64,000 bases of DNA. Origin: Arsukibacterium sp. UBA3155. Its GTDB lineage: Bacteria > Pseudomonadota > Gammaproteobacteria > Enterobacterales > Alteromonadaceae. Positions 53,161-62,433 of the stretch are shown here, piece by piece. The position numbers and the translations under genes were made by a program. The stretch spans positions 1 through 64,000 of the forward strand of contig DEYP01000023.1 in assembly GCA_002364615.1 (NCBI GenBank), written 5' to 3'. The first letter of the stretch is position 1; every line of letters begins with the position of its first letter. Under the pieces are notes generated by a model. It searched no databases, had not been told where the DNA came from, and saw only the letters and a program-made list of their open reading frames with translations.

Positions 53161-55410
53161 TTAGTAGAAGTTGATTCTGAAATCGACGCCCAGTACCCGT
53201 GGCTCGTTAACAAAGCCCGTCAGGTTATTGAAGTCGATTGCGCCTTTCAGGTTATCTTCATCGGTAATATTACGACCGAAAAAGCCGACTTCATAATTAT
53301 GAGCGTAGTTGATATACGCCACTCTTAAGCCTGCCTCGAAGTTATTATCAGAGTTAAACTCTGCAGATTCATACAAGAACAGGTTGGTTTCACCCTGCAG
53401 CTGGTAATCGGCATAGATATAAATTTCGCCACTTTCGATTGGGAAGTCGTAACGGCCATTTAAGGTTAAGATGGTTTCCGGTGCTTGTGGGAACGGGTTA
53501 CCATCAATAAATACCAGATTGTCACCGGCACTTGGGTCCAGTGGCGTACAGTAGGGTTGGAAGCTCTGATTTAGCGCACCACAGTAGGCTACTGTTAAGG
53601 TGTCGTCCTGCAGTTCAGTATTGTTGTAGCTAAAACCACCGCCAAGGGTGAAGTAAGGTGTGGCACGCCAGTCAAAGTCAATTTCAAAGCCGTAGCCTAC
53701 GCCTTTGTTAGCGTTGATCAGCTGGTTGCCCTGCGTTTCACCACCAATGGCTGACAGCTGAATGTCATCTATGGTGTAGTAAAACAAGGCGCCGTTCAAG
53801 CGCAGGGTGTTATCCAGTAAGTCTGACTTTGCACCTACTTCAAAAGACAAGATAGTTTCTGAGTCAGCCACTGATGGTGGTGCTTCAAATGCTACATCAC
53901 GGCCCTGAATAGATTGGGCACGGAAGCCGTCAGCTACGCGGGCAAAAAGGCTGGTGGTAGAAGTTAAGCGGTAGTTAGCACTTAACTCCCAGCTGATCTG
54001 ATCGTCAGACACTTTAATCGGATCATACTGTTGAATACTGGCATCACCGGTTACCAGTGCAAAACCATTAACGTTTTGCTCGCCAACATAAAAGGTTTTT
54101 TCATCGTCGGTGTAGCGGATACCGGCAGTGATATCCAGCTGGTCATCAACTTTATAAGAGCTCTGGCCAAATACAGCCCAGCTGGTATTGCCGTGGAACA
54201 CTTCAGTGGCGCCAAAGTAACCATCAATACTGTTTACGCCAAATGATGAATCGAAATAGAAACCACCCACCTGCCAACTTAAAGCATTGCGGGTGTCACT
54301 GGCTAAGCGAACTTCCTGCGTGAATTGCTCTAAATCTTTTAATTGGTCTTCGGTTACCGCCTGAAACAAGATAAAGCCAGGACCAGTCGGGTTGCCGCCG
54401 TCGATATCACCAATACCGCCGCCATCAGCTTTCTCGACAGCAGAAATAGTGGTTAAGGTCATATTCGGCAGTGCAAAGTCCATTTTCAATGAACCGCCCC
54501 AGGCATCGTAGCTTTGCGGGTTATTACGCCCTTCGTTATACGCGACCGAATCACGGTCATAATTTTCATTCAGCTCGTTGCTGCCGGGCGTTAAAATATT
54601 GGCACGGAATAAGCTGGAGGTACCGTCGTAATTACGGCTGTGCAAGTTTAATAAGGCATCAAAACCGGCACCTTCATATAAAAACTGCACCCGGCCGGCC
54701 TTTTCGTCATAGCCACCCATCACATCGCTCTCGCCGGTAAAGCTGTTGCTAACCCAGTCGTCGCGATGGTTTGACATTAATGAAAGCCGGGCAGAAAGTT
54801 CATCCGTTAAGCCGCCGCCGACAGCGCCTTCTACGTTCAGCATACCTAAGCTACCGATACTGCTTTTAAAGTACCCATCAAACTCCTGGCGCGGTTTTAC
54901 CGTATCAAACTTAATAATACCGGCAGTGGTGTTACGGCCAAATAATGTGCCCTGCGGGCCACGGATAACTTCTACTGCCTGCATATCGAACAATGGAAAG
55001 CTTTTTAAAATCACATTTTCCATTACCACCTCGTCCATAATAATGGACACCGGCTGAGAGGCGGCTAAGTCAAAATCGGTATTACCTAAACCGCGAATAT
55101 AAAAGCGTGGGGCAGCCCGGCCATTCGACGTTTCAGCATACAAACCAGGCACTTTAACGGCCAGGGCGGTGATATCATCGCCGCTTGAAAAAATCGCATT
55201 GAAACGATCCTGGCTCATGGTCGCTACCGAAATAGGCACTTCCTGAATACTCTGGCTGCGCTTCTGAGCGGTAATGGTAATGGTTTCAAGCTTATTATCT
55301 TTTTGCTCGCTGTCAGTTTCCTGTGTTTGTGCCATCGCAGCAAAACTTGCAACGCCAAACAAACCGGCGCAGATTGCCAGATTCAGAGCAGACTTTTTCA
55401 TGCCTTTCAT
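53161..55410 (-). CDS. TonB-dependent receptor (Caulobacter-type)
   Basis: 749 aa. Signal peptide to about AMAQ, TonB box-like LETITITAQKRSQSIQEVPIS, plug (FYIRGLGNTDFDLAASQPVSI, VEVIRGPQGTLFGRNTTAGII) and a barrel ending in GVDFRINFY. The plug sequence belongs to the large group typical of sphingomonads and alteromonads, whose ligands range from siderophores to aromatic compounds and sugars; no ligand can be named. ATG 55410 has GAAGG nine bases upstream, while ATG 55401 lacks a well-spaced site. No Fur box was seen in the 196-base divergent gap with the DsbD-type gene. Confidence 0.9.
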   Translation of the reverse strand: MKGMKKSALNLAICAGLFGVASFAAMAQTQETDSEQKDNKLETITITAQKRSQSIQEVPISVATMSQDRFNAIFSSGDDITALAVKVPGLYAETSNGRAAPRFYIRGLGNTDFDLAASQPVSIIMDEVVMENVILKSFPLFDMQAVEVIRGPQGTLFGRNTTAGIIKFDTVKPRQEFDGYFKSSIGSLGMLNVEGAVGGGLTDELSARLSLMSNHRDDWVSNSFTGESDVMGGYDEKAGRVQFLYEGAGFDALLNLHSRNYDGTSSLFRANILTPGSNELNENYDRDSVAYNEGRNNPQSYDAWGGSLKMDFALPNMTLTTISAVEKADGGGIGDIDGGNPTGPGFILFQAVTEDQLKDLEQFTQEVRLASDTRNALSWQVGGFYFDSSFGVNSIDGYFGATEVFHGNTSWAVFGQSSYKVDDQLDITAGIRYTDDEKTFYVGEQNVNGFALVTGDASIQQYDPIKVSDDQISWELSANYRLTSTTSLFARVADGFRAQSIQGRDVAFEAPPSVADSETILSFEVGAKSDLLDNTLRLNGALFYYTIDDIQLSAIGGETQGNQLINANKGVGYGFEIDFDWRATPYFTLGGGFSYNNTELQDDTLTVAYCGALNQSFQPYCTPLDPSAGDNLVFIDGNPFPQAPETILTLNGRYDFPIESGEIYIYADYQLQGETNLFLYESAEFNSDNNFEAGLRVAYINYAHNYEVGFFGRNITDEDNLKGAIDFNNLTGFVNEPRVLGVDFRINFY

Positions 55411-55606
55411 TAAGTTTAACCTTCATATCATCACTGGGGTGGGTTCAGGCAAGCCGGAGTGATCACGACTAGCCACAGAGTAAAGCGCTGCTAATATAGC
55501 ATTTTGTCGTGAATTTTGCTGTTTTTGGCGTAATAAAACCACAATCAGCGCACTTTTTCTGAACTTAACTGGCTTAATAACGTAAAGCCAATAAAGAGGG
55601 AACACA

Positions 55607-57715
55607 ATGATCCGATTACGTAGCGGCTTGCTGCTCATTGCCGTTTTGTTTTGCAGCAGCATGCTGGCCAGCTTTTCGTTACAGGCCAAAAGCAGTGGCT
55701 GGCAGCAAGCTAAGCATATCAAGGCAGAACTGGTAAGCGAGTATAGCGTGGTTACGCCAGGCCAGACCTTTGCCATGCTGTTGCATTTCGAGCCTGATCC
55801 TGGTTGGCATACCTATTGGCAAAACCCCGGAGACTCGGGCTTGCCCACCATTATCAGCTGGCAATTACCAGGAACTATGCAGGCTGGCGAAATACAGTGG
55901 CCGACGCCACAGGCGTTTGTTATTCCACCACTGGTGAATTACGGCTTTGCCGGCCAGACTCTGCTGCTTAGCGATCTGACACTGCCCGCTGATTACGCGC
56001 AGGATACGGTGACCATTCAAGCAGACGTCGACTGGTTGGTGTGCGAAGAAGTGTGCATTCCGGCTGATGCCAGCTTTGAGTTAACGCTGCCGGTCGCCAG
56101 CCAAAGTGAGCTAGCCGTTAGTCAGCAACCACTATTTAGCTCAGCACGAGCCTCGTTACCCATCACTACCGATATATTGGGTGACTATGCCATTAGCGGC
56201 GGTGCTTTTTCGGCGCAACTATCTGCAGCATTACCGCAGCCTCCTGTGGCATTTTTTGTCGCAGGTGGCGAGCTGGTTGATCATGCTGCCAGCCAGCAAA
56301 TTATTACGCAAGAGGGCAGTGTACTGTTACAACAAGCACTGAATACTTATTTTACTGAAGCGCCCTTTGCGGTTGAGATAGTACTGGTTGATACAGCAGG
56401 CCAGGGTTATAGCGTGAGTTTTCAGCAACGCCAGCAAGACGCAGTACCGGGCGCCAGCACTGAAATTCTGGTCACTGGTGGTACCTTAAGCAGCACGCCA
56501 CTTTGGTTAATCTTGTTAATGGCGGCCGGTGGTGGTCTCATTTTAAATTTAATGCCCTGTGTGTTTCCGGTATTGTCGTTAAAAGCGCTGAGTATTGCCG
56601 CCAACAGTCAGCAGCGGCAACAGCAACGCCGGGATGCCTTATTTTATACCGCCGGTGTGGTGCTAAGCTTTTTAGCCTTAGCAAGTCTGTTAATAGCCTT
56701 GCGTGCCGCAGGTAATGCCATTGGCTGGGGCTTTCAACTGCAAAGCCCGTTTCTGGTGGGATTGTTAGTCTATTTGTTGCTGGCACTGGGCTTAAGTTTA
56801 TCCGGCCTGGTGCAATTTGGTTTGGGTTTAATGAATACCGGTGGCAGTTTGGCTGCAAAAAGTGGTAGCAAAGGCTCCTTCTTTACCGGTGTGCTGGCGG
56901 TAATTGTTGCCAGTCCCTGTACTGCACCATTTATGGGGACTGCGTTGGGTTACGCGGTAACGCAAAGTCCGCAGGTTGCATTATTCGTGTTTGCGGCCCT
57001 TGGCCTGGGTATGGCACTGCCGTTTTTATTACTGGCTTATATTCCAACATTGGCGCGGTTACTACCCAAACCTGGCGCCTGGATGGACACCTTAAAACAG
57101 CTTTTAGCCTGGCCATTATATTTAAGCGCGGTGTGGTTACTCTGGGTATTTGGCCGTCAGGCCGGTATTGATGCCATGGCATTGCTACTGGTGGGTATGG
57201 TGGCGCTAGCCGCCGCGTTATGGCTATGGGGCAGGGTGCAGTTGGGTGCAGGCTGGTTTAGCAAAGTCGCAGCGCTGGGGTTGTTATTATTGGCGCTAAT
57301 TACCTTATGGCAGGGTGCCAAGTTGCAGGTTGCCGCGAGTAATGGCCAGCAAGCGGCTAGCCAGACCCATCACTGGCAAAGCTGGTCACCCGAAACGCTG
57401 GCTGAACTGAGGCAGCAGGACAAACCGGTACTGGTGAATATGACCGCCGACTGGTGCATTACCTGTCTGGTGAATGAGCGTATCGCCCTTAATACCGAGC
57501 GCAGCAAGTCGGCATTACGTGACTATAATGTCAGTTATTTAAAAGGTGACTGGACCCGCCGCGACAGTGATATTACTGCGTATTTACAACAGTATCAGCG
57601 CGATGGTGTGCCGCTATACGTGTTGTATTGGCCAGGTCAGCCGCCACAAGTGCTGCCACAAATTTTAACGCCTGATACCCTCAGGCAAACGTTTGACTCT
57701 TTGAGTCAGCAGTAA
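55607..57715 (+). CDS. DsbD/ScsB-type protein-disulfide reductase
   Basis: 702 aa. Signal peptide to about LQAK; an N-terminal periplasmic domain of the ScsB kind (YGFAGQTLLLSDL, WLVCEEVCIPADASFEL with its Cys pair); a membrane core of about eight helices with the redox cysteines in LMPCVFPVLSLKALS and VASPCTAPFMG; and a C-terminal thioredoxin domain with DWCITCLVNE. It carries electrons from cytosolic thioredoxin to periplasmic partners. AGAGGGAA lies upstream of ATG 55607. The thioredoxin-like gene behind it, 44 bases away, is the probable partner; the exported Msr fusion is another. Confidence 0.92.
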   Translation: MIRLRSGLLLIAVLFCSSMLASFSLQAKSSGWQQAKHIKAELVSEYSVVTPGQTFAMLLHFEPDPGWHTYWQNPGDSGLPTIISWQLPGTMQAGEIQWPTPQAFVIPPLVNYGFAGQTLLLSDLTLPADYAQDTVTIQADVDWLVCEEVCIPADASFELTLPVASQSELAVSQQPLFSSARASLPITTDILGDYAISGGAFSAQLSAALPQPPVAFFVAGGELVDHAASQQIITQEGSVLLQQALNTYFTEAPFAVEIVLVDTAGQGYSVSFQQRQQDAVPGASTEILVTGGTLSSTPLWLILLMAAGGGLILNLMPCVFPVLSLKALSIAANSQQRQQQRRDALFYTAGVVLSFLALASLLIALRAAGNAIGWGFQLQSPFLVGLLVYLLLALGLSLSGLVQFGLGLMNTGGSLAAKSGSKGSFFTGVLAVIVASPCTAPFMGTALGYAVTQSPQVALFVFAALGLGMALPFLLLAYIPTLARLLPKPGAWMDTLKQLLAWPLYLSAVWLLWVFGRQAGIDAMALLLVGMVALAAALWLWGRVQLGAGWFSKVAALGLLLLALITLWQGAKLQVAASNGQQAASQTHHWQSWSPETLAELRQQDKPVLVNMTADWCITCLVNERIALNTERSKSALRDYNVSYLKGDWTRRDSDITAYLQQYQRDGVPLYVLYWPGQPPQVLPQILTPDTLRQTFDSLSQQ

Positions 57716-57759
57716 GCTAAAACCAGCAGATAATTGAACACACAACAGGAGTGAAAATA

Positions 57760-58371
57760 ATGAAATTAGCAAAACTGGTCGTGAGCGCGGGCGCCATACT
57801 CTGCGCAGCAACTTTTGCCGCCAGCCTGGCGGCAGCACCTCAGGTTGGCCAGCCGGCCCCGGATTTTACTGTTAAGGATTCCAACGGCCAAAGCCATAGT
57901 CTTAAAGACTTTGCCGGTAAAAACGTGGTACTGGAGTGGACCAATCACGACTGCCCGTTTGTGGTGAAACATTACAGCGGCAATATGCAGGCGCTACAAA
58001 GCGACATGACCGCACAAGAGGTAGTCTGGCTAAGTGTTATTTCTTCGGCGCCGGGCAAGCAAGGCCATGTTGATAGTGCCAAAGCAGCAGAGCTAACCAG
58101 CAGCCGCAACGCCGGCCCAACAGCCATTTTATTTGATGAAAGTGGCACCATGGGTAAAGCGTACGATGCCAAAACCACACCACATATGTATGTCATCGAT
58201 AAAAATGGCGTATTGCAGTATATGGGCGGTATCGACAGCATTCCATCAGCCAAGGTTGATGATATTGCCAAAGCCACCCCATACTTTGCCAATGCCGCTA
58301 AAGCCGTACTGGTTGGTAATACGCCTGATCCGGCCGTTACCCGGCCTTATGGGTGCAGTGTTAAGTACTAA
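57760..58371 (+). CDS. Periplasmic thioredoxin-like / redoxin protein
   Basis: 203 aa. Signal peptide to about SLAA, then an AhpC/TSA-like redoxin fold (PQVGQPAPDFTVKDSNGQSH). The active site is WTNHDCPFVVKHY with a single cysteine in place of CxxC; a second cysteine stands near the C-terminus (RPYGCSVKY). The family is linked to DsbD/ScsB reductases and oxidant defence. Start ATG 57760 has AGGAG eight bases upstream; a GTG at 57751 is less likely. It ends the operon before a long palindrome. Confidence 0.87.
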   Translation: MKLAKLVVSAGAILCAATFAASLAAAPQVGQPAPDFTVKDSNGQSHSLKDFAGKNVVLEWTNHDCPFVVKHYSGNMQALQSDMTAQEVVWLSVISSAPGKQGHVDSAKAAELTSSRNAGPTAILFDESGTMGKAYDAKTTPHMYVIDKNGVLQYMGGIDSIPSAKVDDIAKATPYFANAAKAVLVGNTPDPAVTRPYGCSVKY

Positions 58372-58420
58372 TTTGCTAATGGCAAAGCACTAAACTAAAG
58401 CACTAACTTAGAACCCTGAA

Positions 58421-58454
58421 CGAAAGACGGCGGCTTATAAGCCGCCGTCTTTCG
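58421..58454. terminator. 34-bp perfect palindrome between convergent genes
   Basis: CGAAAGACGGCGGCTTA is followed at once by its reverse complement, 17 bp per arm with no spacer. It sits between the redoxin gene and the convergent Sel1 protein gene, so a bidirectional terminator is likely although the T-run is short. Confidence 0.7.
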
Positions 58455-58462
58455 CATGGCTG

Positions 58463-59980
58463 TTAGTAATCTTTTAACGCTGTTTTTAACTCTTTACCAA
58501 CCTGGTAACCCATAGCAATAGCCTTATCGATATTAGCCATTCCAGCGTCTTTGTCACCATCAATAATTTGTTGTGCCCCAAACCAGGCCAGCGAACTGGG
58601 ATCTTGCTGCTGTGCTAAATAGGCCAGCCAGCCACTATGTTCCAGACTACGGTTCCGTTGCGAAGCTAAATAGCCATTTTCGGCAGCCATTTGCTGCCAA
58701 AACCAAGCTCTGCTGCTCACCGGCACTGACTGAACATAGGTTAATAGAGCATCACCATAATCAGGCCCGACAAATTGGGGTTTTGACAAAACATAATTAC
58801 CAGCAGGCAGTCCTTTATCAAACGAGCGACTCAGCAGATCTTCAGTTTTGAGGTTGCTGTTTTTAAGCCAATTTACCTTCGTTACTTTACCGTCAGCATC
58901 AAGTGTTATATTGGCCTCGCCTCTAAATTCCGGATATCTGGCAATCATTGCAAAAGATTGGTTCAGCACTGAAAAATCTGGCTGAGTTGGTTGCATTTGA
59001 GAATCTCTTAGCAGATCGAACTCATGATTGCTTTGTCCCTCAGCAAGAGAAAGTAAACGGGCCAGCTGGAACTGTGCCGCGGGCATGCCCTGAGTTGCAT
59101 TTTGCCATAGGTCATTTTGCAGCATAAGTTCATTAAACTTTTCTACATTGACGCCCGGTTGAAAACTACTGCTAACGGTCATGCCGGTAATAGTCGCTTT
59201 AGAACTCGCGCTATAACGATTTTTGCTGACAGCACTGAGAACCGATTTTTCAAAATAGTCTTCTGGCATGGCGTCAATCAGTTCTGTGACCAGCACTTTA
59301 CCTTCACGGCTTATCAGGCTGCGGGTTGTAACATAACCAAATAACTGGTCTTTCGTCACGCGCCTGCCAAATTTCACCTTACCGCGCTCAAGCAGGTACC
59401 GCTCTGAATGACCTTTGTCAAGATGAGGCTGAACTGGCAACGTTGCAGCCAGCTGAGCAGCTTGAGCTCTGGCTTGATTTTGCTGATGTTCGGTTAACGC
59501 TAACTCAATTTTCTGCACCGCAGTGGCGTTGCTAACGTCATCATAAAGTTCGGCCAGGTAAAAGTATGTCAGCGCGGTTATGTTATTTGCCGGCTGTCCT
59601 TGTCCCAACTCAGCCATCGAGGCTAATGCTGCCATAGCATAGGTATTTCCATAATGAACTAAATGACGGAATTGCTGCTCAGCAGAGCGGTAATCGCCGA
59701 CATGGTATGCAGAAATAGCGCTTAACCAGTTGATATCAGGGGCAGGAGTATTATCTTGCGGTAATTGCTGACGCAGCAAGATCAGTAAACTGTTTACCGG
59801 AGCCGTTTTGTCGTTTAATCCCATCTGTTGTAAGACTGAGCCGAAGTCCTGATCGGGCAGGCCAAGATTGCCGGGCAGTTGCATCGTCTGCATCGGAGCT
59901 GGTTCCGGCATATTGCTCTGCGCTATTACGCTACTGGCGCACAGTGCGGTGAGCCAGAATATAGATTTAATGTTTTTCAT
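58463..59980 (-). CDS. Sel1-repeat protein with degenerate TonB C-terminal domain
   Basis: 505 aa. Signal peptide (MKNIKSIFWLTALCASSVIA), helical Sel1-like repeats at about 85-165, a TonB-C-like part at about 195-265 (GYVTTRSLISREGKVLVTEL), a beta part and final helices (LAWFGAQQIIDGDKDAGMANI). It aligns along its whole length with the protein at 23623-24948, so the two form one paralogous family. Start ATG 59980 fits the signal peptide; a GTG at 59998 inside the end of the permease gene is possible. It lies at the end of the exporter operon. Confidence 0.8.
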   Translation of the reverse strand: MKNIKSIFWLTALCASSVIAQSNMPEPAPMQTMQLPGNLGLPDQDFGSVLQQMGLNDKTAPVNSLLILLRQQLPQDNTPAPDINWLSAISAYHVGDYRSAEQQFRHLVHYGNTYAMAALASMAELGQGQPANNITALTYFYLAELYDDVSNATAVQKIELALTEHQQNQARAQAAQLAATLPVQPHLDKGHSERYLLERGKVKFGRRVTKDQLFGYVTTRSLISREGKVLVTELIDAMPEDYFEKSVLSAVSKNRYSASSKATITGMTVSSSFQPGVNVEKFNELMLQNDLWQNATQGMPAAQFQLARLLSLAEGQSNHEFDLLRDSQMQPTQPDFSVLNQSFAMIARYPEFRGEANITLDADGKVTKVNWLKNSNLKTEDLLSRSFDKGLPAGNYVLSKPQFVGPDYGDALLTYVQSVPVSSRAWFWQQMAAENGYLASQRNRSLEHSGWLAYLAQQQDPSSLAWFGAQQIIDGDKDAGMANIDKAIAMGYQVGKELKTALKDY

Positions 59981-59990
59981 AGTGTCGGTA

Positions 59991-61226
59991 TTACTCACTT
60001 TGTAATGCAGTTATCGGATCCAGTTCAGAAGCTTTAATGGCCGGATACACGCCAAAGGCTACGCCGATTAGAGCGCAAATGCTGAATGATAAGCCAATGG
60101 CCAGTAGTGACCAGCTAACCGCCCAGTCGGAATAAAAAGCGATAAGCTCTGACAGTAATATGCCAAATACGATACCTAATAAGCCTCCGAGGATAGCAAT
60201 GGCAAAGCTTTCGGCCACAAACTGAATTTTAATATCCTGGCGGGTAGCGCCGATAGCCCGCAACAGGCCAATTTCCTTAGTGCGCTCCAACACTGTGGCC
60301 AACATGATATTCATAATGCCAATGCCACCGACCAGCAGTGAAATACCGGCTACGCATGACATGACAATATTAAAGATTTGCTGAGTTTGTTTTTGCTGGG
60401 CCAGCAAAGCCGCCGGCACAATTATGTTGTAGTCATCAATGTCGTTGTGGCGTTGCTTTAATAAAAAATCGAGAGCGCGGGCGCTTAAGGCATTATTGGC
60501 ATCTTCATCCAGCTGCAGCCGGAATGACGTAAGCTCGGCAGTTAACGGCTCAGCTTTAAAGCGGGTTTGCGCGGTATTTAATGGCATAAACAGCTGGTTT
60601 TGTTCACCGCCCAGTTTAATCCCCTGAAATTCATTACTACCGGCATAGGGTTCGGCCAGCACCCCGACCACCTGCAGCCAGACATGGTTAACTTTTACAG
60701 GTTTACCCAGTGCATCGCCCTCAGGAAATAAACTTTGTGCCACCCGGGCACCTAAAATGGCCACCTGTGCCGCGTAGCGGTTTTCCTGTTCGGTAAAGTT
60801 GCGACCGGAGACAAACTGCAGTTTGCTTAATGCCATATAGCTGGGTGATACCCCAAGCGCTATACCATCGCTTTTGCCGGTATGGCTGTATATGCCGTGG
60901 GTATCCAGGGTGCGTTCAGCACTGTATGAGATAACGCCCGGAATAGTCGCTACGGCCGCATCAATGTCGCTTTGGTTCAGACCAAGCGAGTGCTTGCGCT
61001 GCTCTTGCAGGGTTTTTTCGTCAAACTTGCGGCCTTCGACAATTAGATTGCGCAGGCCCATGGTTTCAATGGTTTTTAATGCTTCCCGTTCAGCGCCCTC
61101 GCCGATATTCAGCATTGCAATCACGGCGCCGACGCCGAAGATCATGCCCAGCAGGGTTAGGAAAGTGCGTAATTTGTGCTGGGCCAGCTCGGCCAGGGTG
61201 TCTTTAATCAGTGGCGTATGTTTCAT
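59991..61226 (-). CDS. MacB/FtsX-type ABC transporter permease
   Basis: 411 aa. One N-terminal membrane helix (LRTFLTLLGMIFGVGAVIAM), a periplasmic MacB-PCD domain with ETMGLRNLIVEG and LGARVAQSLFPEG, and three C-terminal helices (FtsX domain; ERTKEIGLLRAIGATRQDI). Unlike E. coli MacB it has no fused ATPase, so a separate ATP-binding gene is expected beyond position 64000. Start ATG 61226, four bases after the adaptor stop; the frame runs upstream to 61382 inside the adaptor gene without support. Confidence 0.9.
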   Translation of the reverse strand: MKHTPLIKDTLAELAQHKLRTFLTLLGMIFGVGAVIAMLNIGEGAEREALKTIETMGLRNLIVEGRKFDEKTLQEQRKHSLGLNQSDIDAAVATIPGVISYSAERTLDTHGIYSHTGKSDGIALGVSPSYMALSKLQFVSGRNFTEQENRYAAQVAILGARVAQSLFPEGDALGKPVKVNHVWLQVVGVLAEPYAGSNEFQGIKLGGEQNQLFMPLNTAQTRFKAEPLTAELTSFRLQLDEDANNALSARALDFLLKQRHNDIDDYNIIVPAALLAQQKQTQQIFNIVMSCVAGISLLVGGIGIMNIMLATVLERTKEIGLLRAIGATRQDIKIQFVAESFAIAILGGLLGIVFGILLSELIAFYSDWAVSWSLLAIGLSFSICALIGVAFGVYPAIKASELDPITALQSE

Positions 61227-61230
61227 GGCT

Positions 61231-62433
61231 TCAGCTTTCCGGATTAATAAGAGCAATTTCATCGCCGGCGGCGATACCACTGCTGATTTCAGCATGGCTG
61301 AGGCTTTTAGTGCCCAGGCTAATCGGTTGTTTGACGAAAGCGCTGCCGACACGTTTATAAACATACAGCTGTTGTTGTTCACTGAAAATCGCTTGCAGCG
61401 GTACTTTTAATACCTGCGGTTTTTCGTTTACCCAAAGGGTGGCAGTGGCTTTAATGCCGGGCATAAAATTCGGGTCTTGCTTATCGGGGGCAACAATCAC
61501 CTCAATGTATTTGCGTGGGTCGCGCCGCTCGCGTGATTGTGCAATTGCGCCGACAGAAACAATCTTTCCGTTCAGTACGGCATCGGGCCAGGCGGCTAGA
61601 TAAAACGTCACCCGCTGTTCTGCTGCCAGCCCGATGGCTTCTTGCTCGATAACCTGTAACTTCAGGTGCTGCAGGCTAAGATCGGGAATGCTGCCAATTT
61701 TAGAGCCCGGAAACACCATGCCGCCGACTTCTGGCTTTTCGCCGCGCCAGTTGGTGTCGAACAGCAAAATTCCAGCGTGTGGCGCTTTCACTTCCAGCGC
61801 CGCCAATCCACTTTCGGCCTGTTCCAACAAACTCTTTTGCTGGCCGCGTTGCAGCTGCAACAATTCTAACTCACCGCTGCTACGCTGGCTGAAGCTTTGC
61901 TCCTGCCAGCCCAGATACTCTTGCTTCTCGCCGAGGTATTCTTTATTTTGCATTGAATCGAGAATTTCCAGCTTGGAACGAATTTGCACATCGTCAATAC
62001 TGAATTGATCGGCAAAATTAAACTCCTGTGCTATCAGGGTTTGATCCAGCCCCAGCGCCTGTTGCTCATTGTTCTGCTCGGCCAGTTTTTGCTGCTCGTC
62101 GGCCAGCACGCTGTTCAGGCTGGAGCTGGCTTTTCGTTGTGACCTGACTAACTGGGTGGCATCAAAGGTCACTACCACGTCGCCGGGTTCAACTCTGCTG
62201 TATTCACGCGCCAGGCTGGCAATAAAGCGCGGACCCTGCACATTGCGCGGGGCATTAATAGTGACCGAATTAACGGCAAATAACTCACCTTCAGTTTGCA
62301 CCTTATGCACCAGGGTGTCGCGGGCTACCTTGTAAACCGGTACCTGCAACTCGGGTTCAGCACAGCCAGATAAACCGAGCAGGCCAAGGGTGAGGGTGGC
62401 GGGCAACAGCTGCCGGTAAAACTTAGTTTGCAT
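61231..62433 (-). CDS. Lipoprotein periplasmic adaptor (HlyD/MacA type) 1
   Basis: 400 aa. Lipobox LSGC at about 21-24, a lipoyl-like half (VVTFDATQL), a coiled-coil hairpin at about 105-205, the second lipoyl half (ALEVKAPHAGILLF), a beta-barrel (VTFYLAAWPDAVLNGKIVSVG) and a membrane-proximal part. It would link the permease to an outer-membrane channel. It overlaps the following adaptor gene by 11 bases and ends four bases before the permease. Confidence 0.9.
   Translation of the reverse strand: MQTKFYRQLLPATLTLGLLGLSGCAEPELQVPVYKVARDTLVHKVQTEGELFAVNSVTINAPRNVQGPRFIASLAREYSRVEPGDVVVTFDATQLVRSQRKASSSLNSVLADEQQKLAEQNNEQQALGLDQTLIAQEFNFADQFSIDDVQIRSKLEILDSMQNKEYLGEKQEYLGWQEQSFSQRSSGELELLQLQRGQQKSLLEQAESGLAALEVKAPHAGILLFDTNWRGEKPEVGGMVFPGSKIGSIPDLSLQHLKLQVIEQEAIGLAAEQRVTFYLAAWPDAVLNGKIVSVGAIAQSRERRDPRKYIEVIVAPDKQDPNFMPGIKATATLWVNEKPQVLKVPLQAIFSEQQQLYVYKRVGSAFVKQPISLGTKSLSHAEISSGIAAGDEIALINPES

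Noticed and set aside
61227-61382. Longer N-terminus for the ABC permease
   Set aside because: It is a shadow of the adaptor gene; family proteins start close to the first membrane helix.
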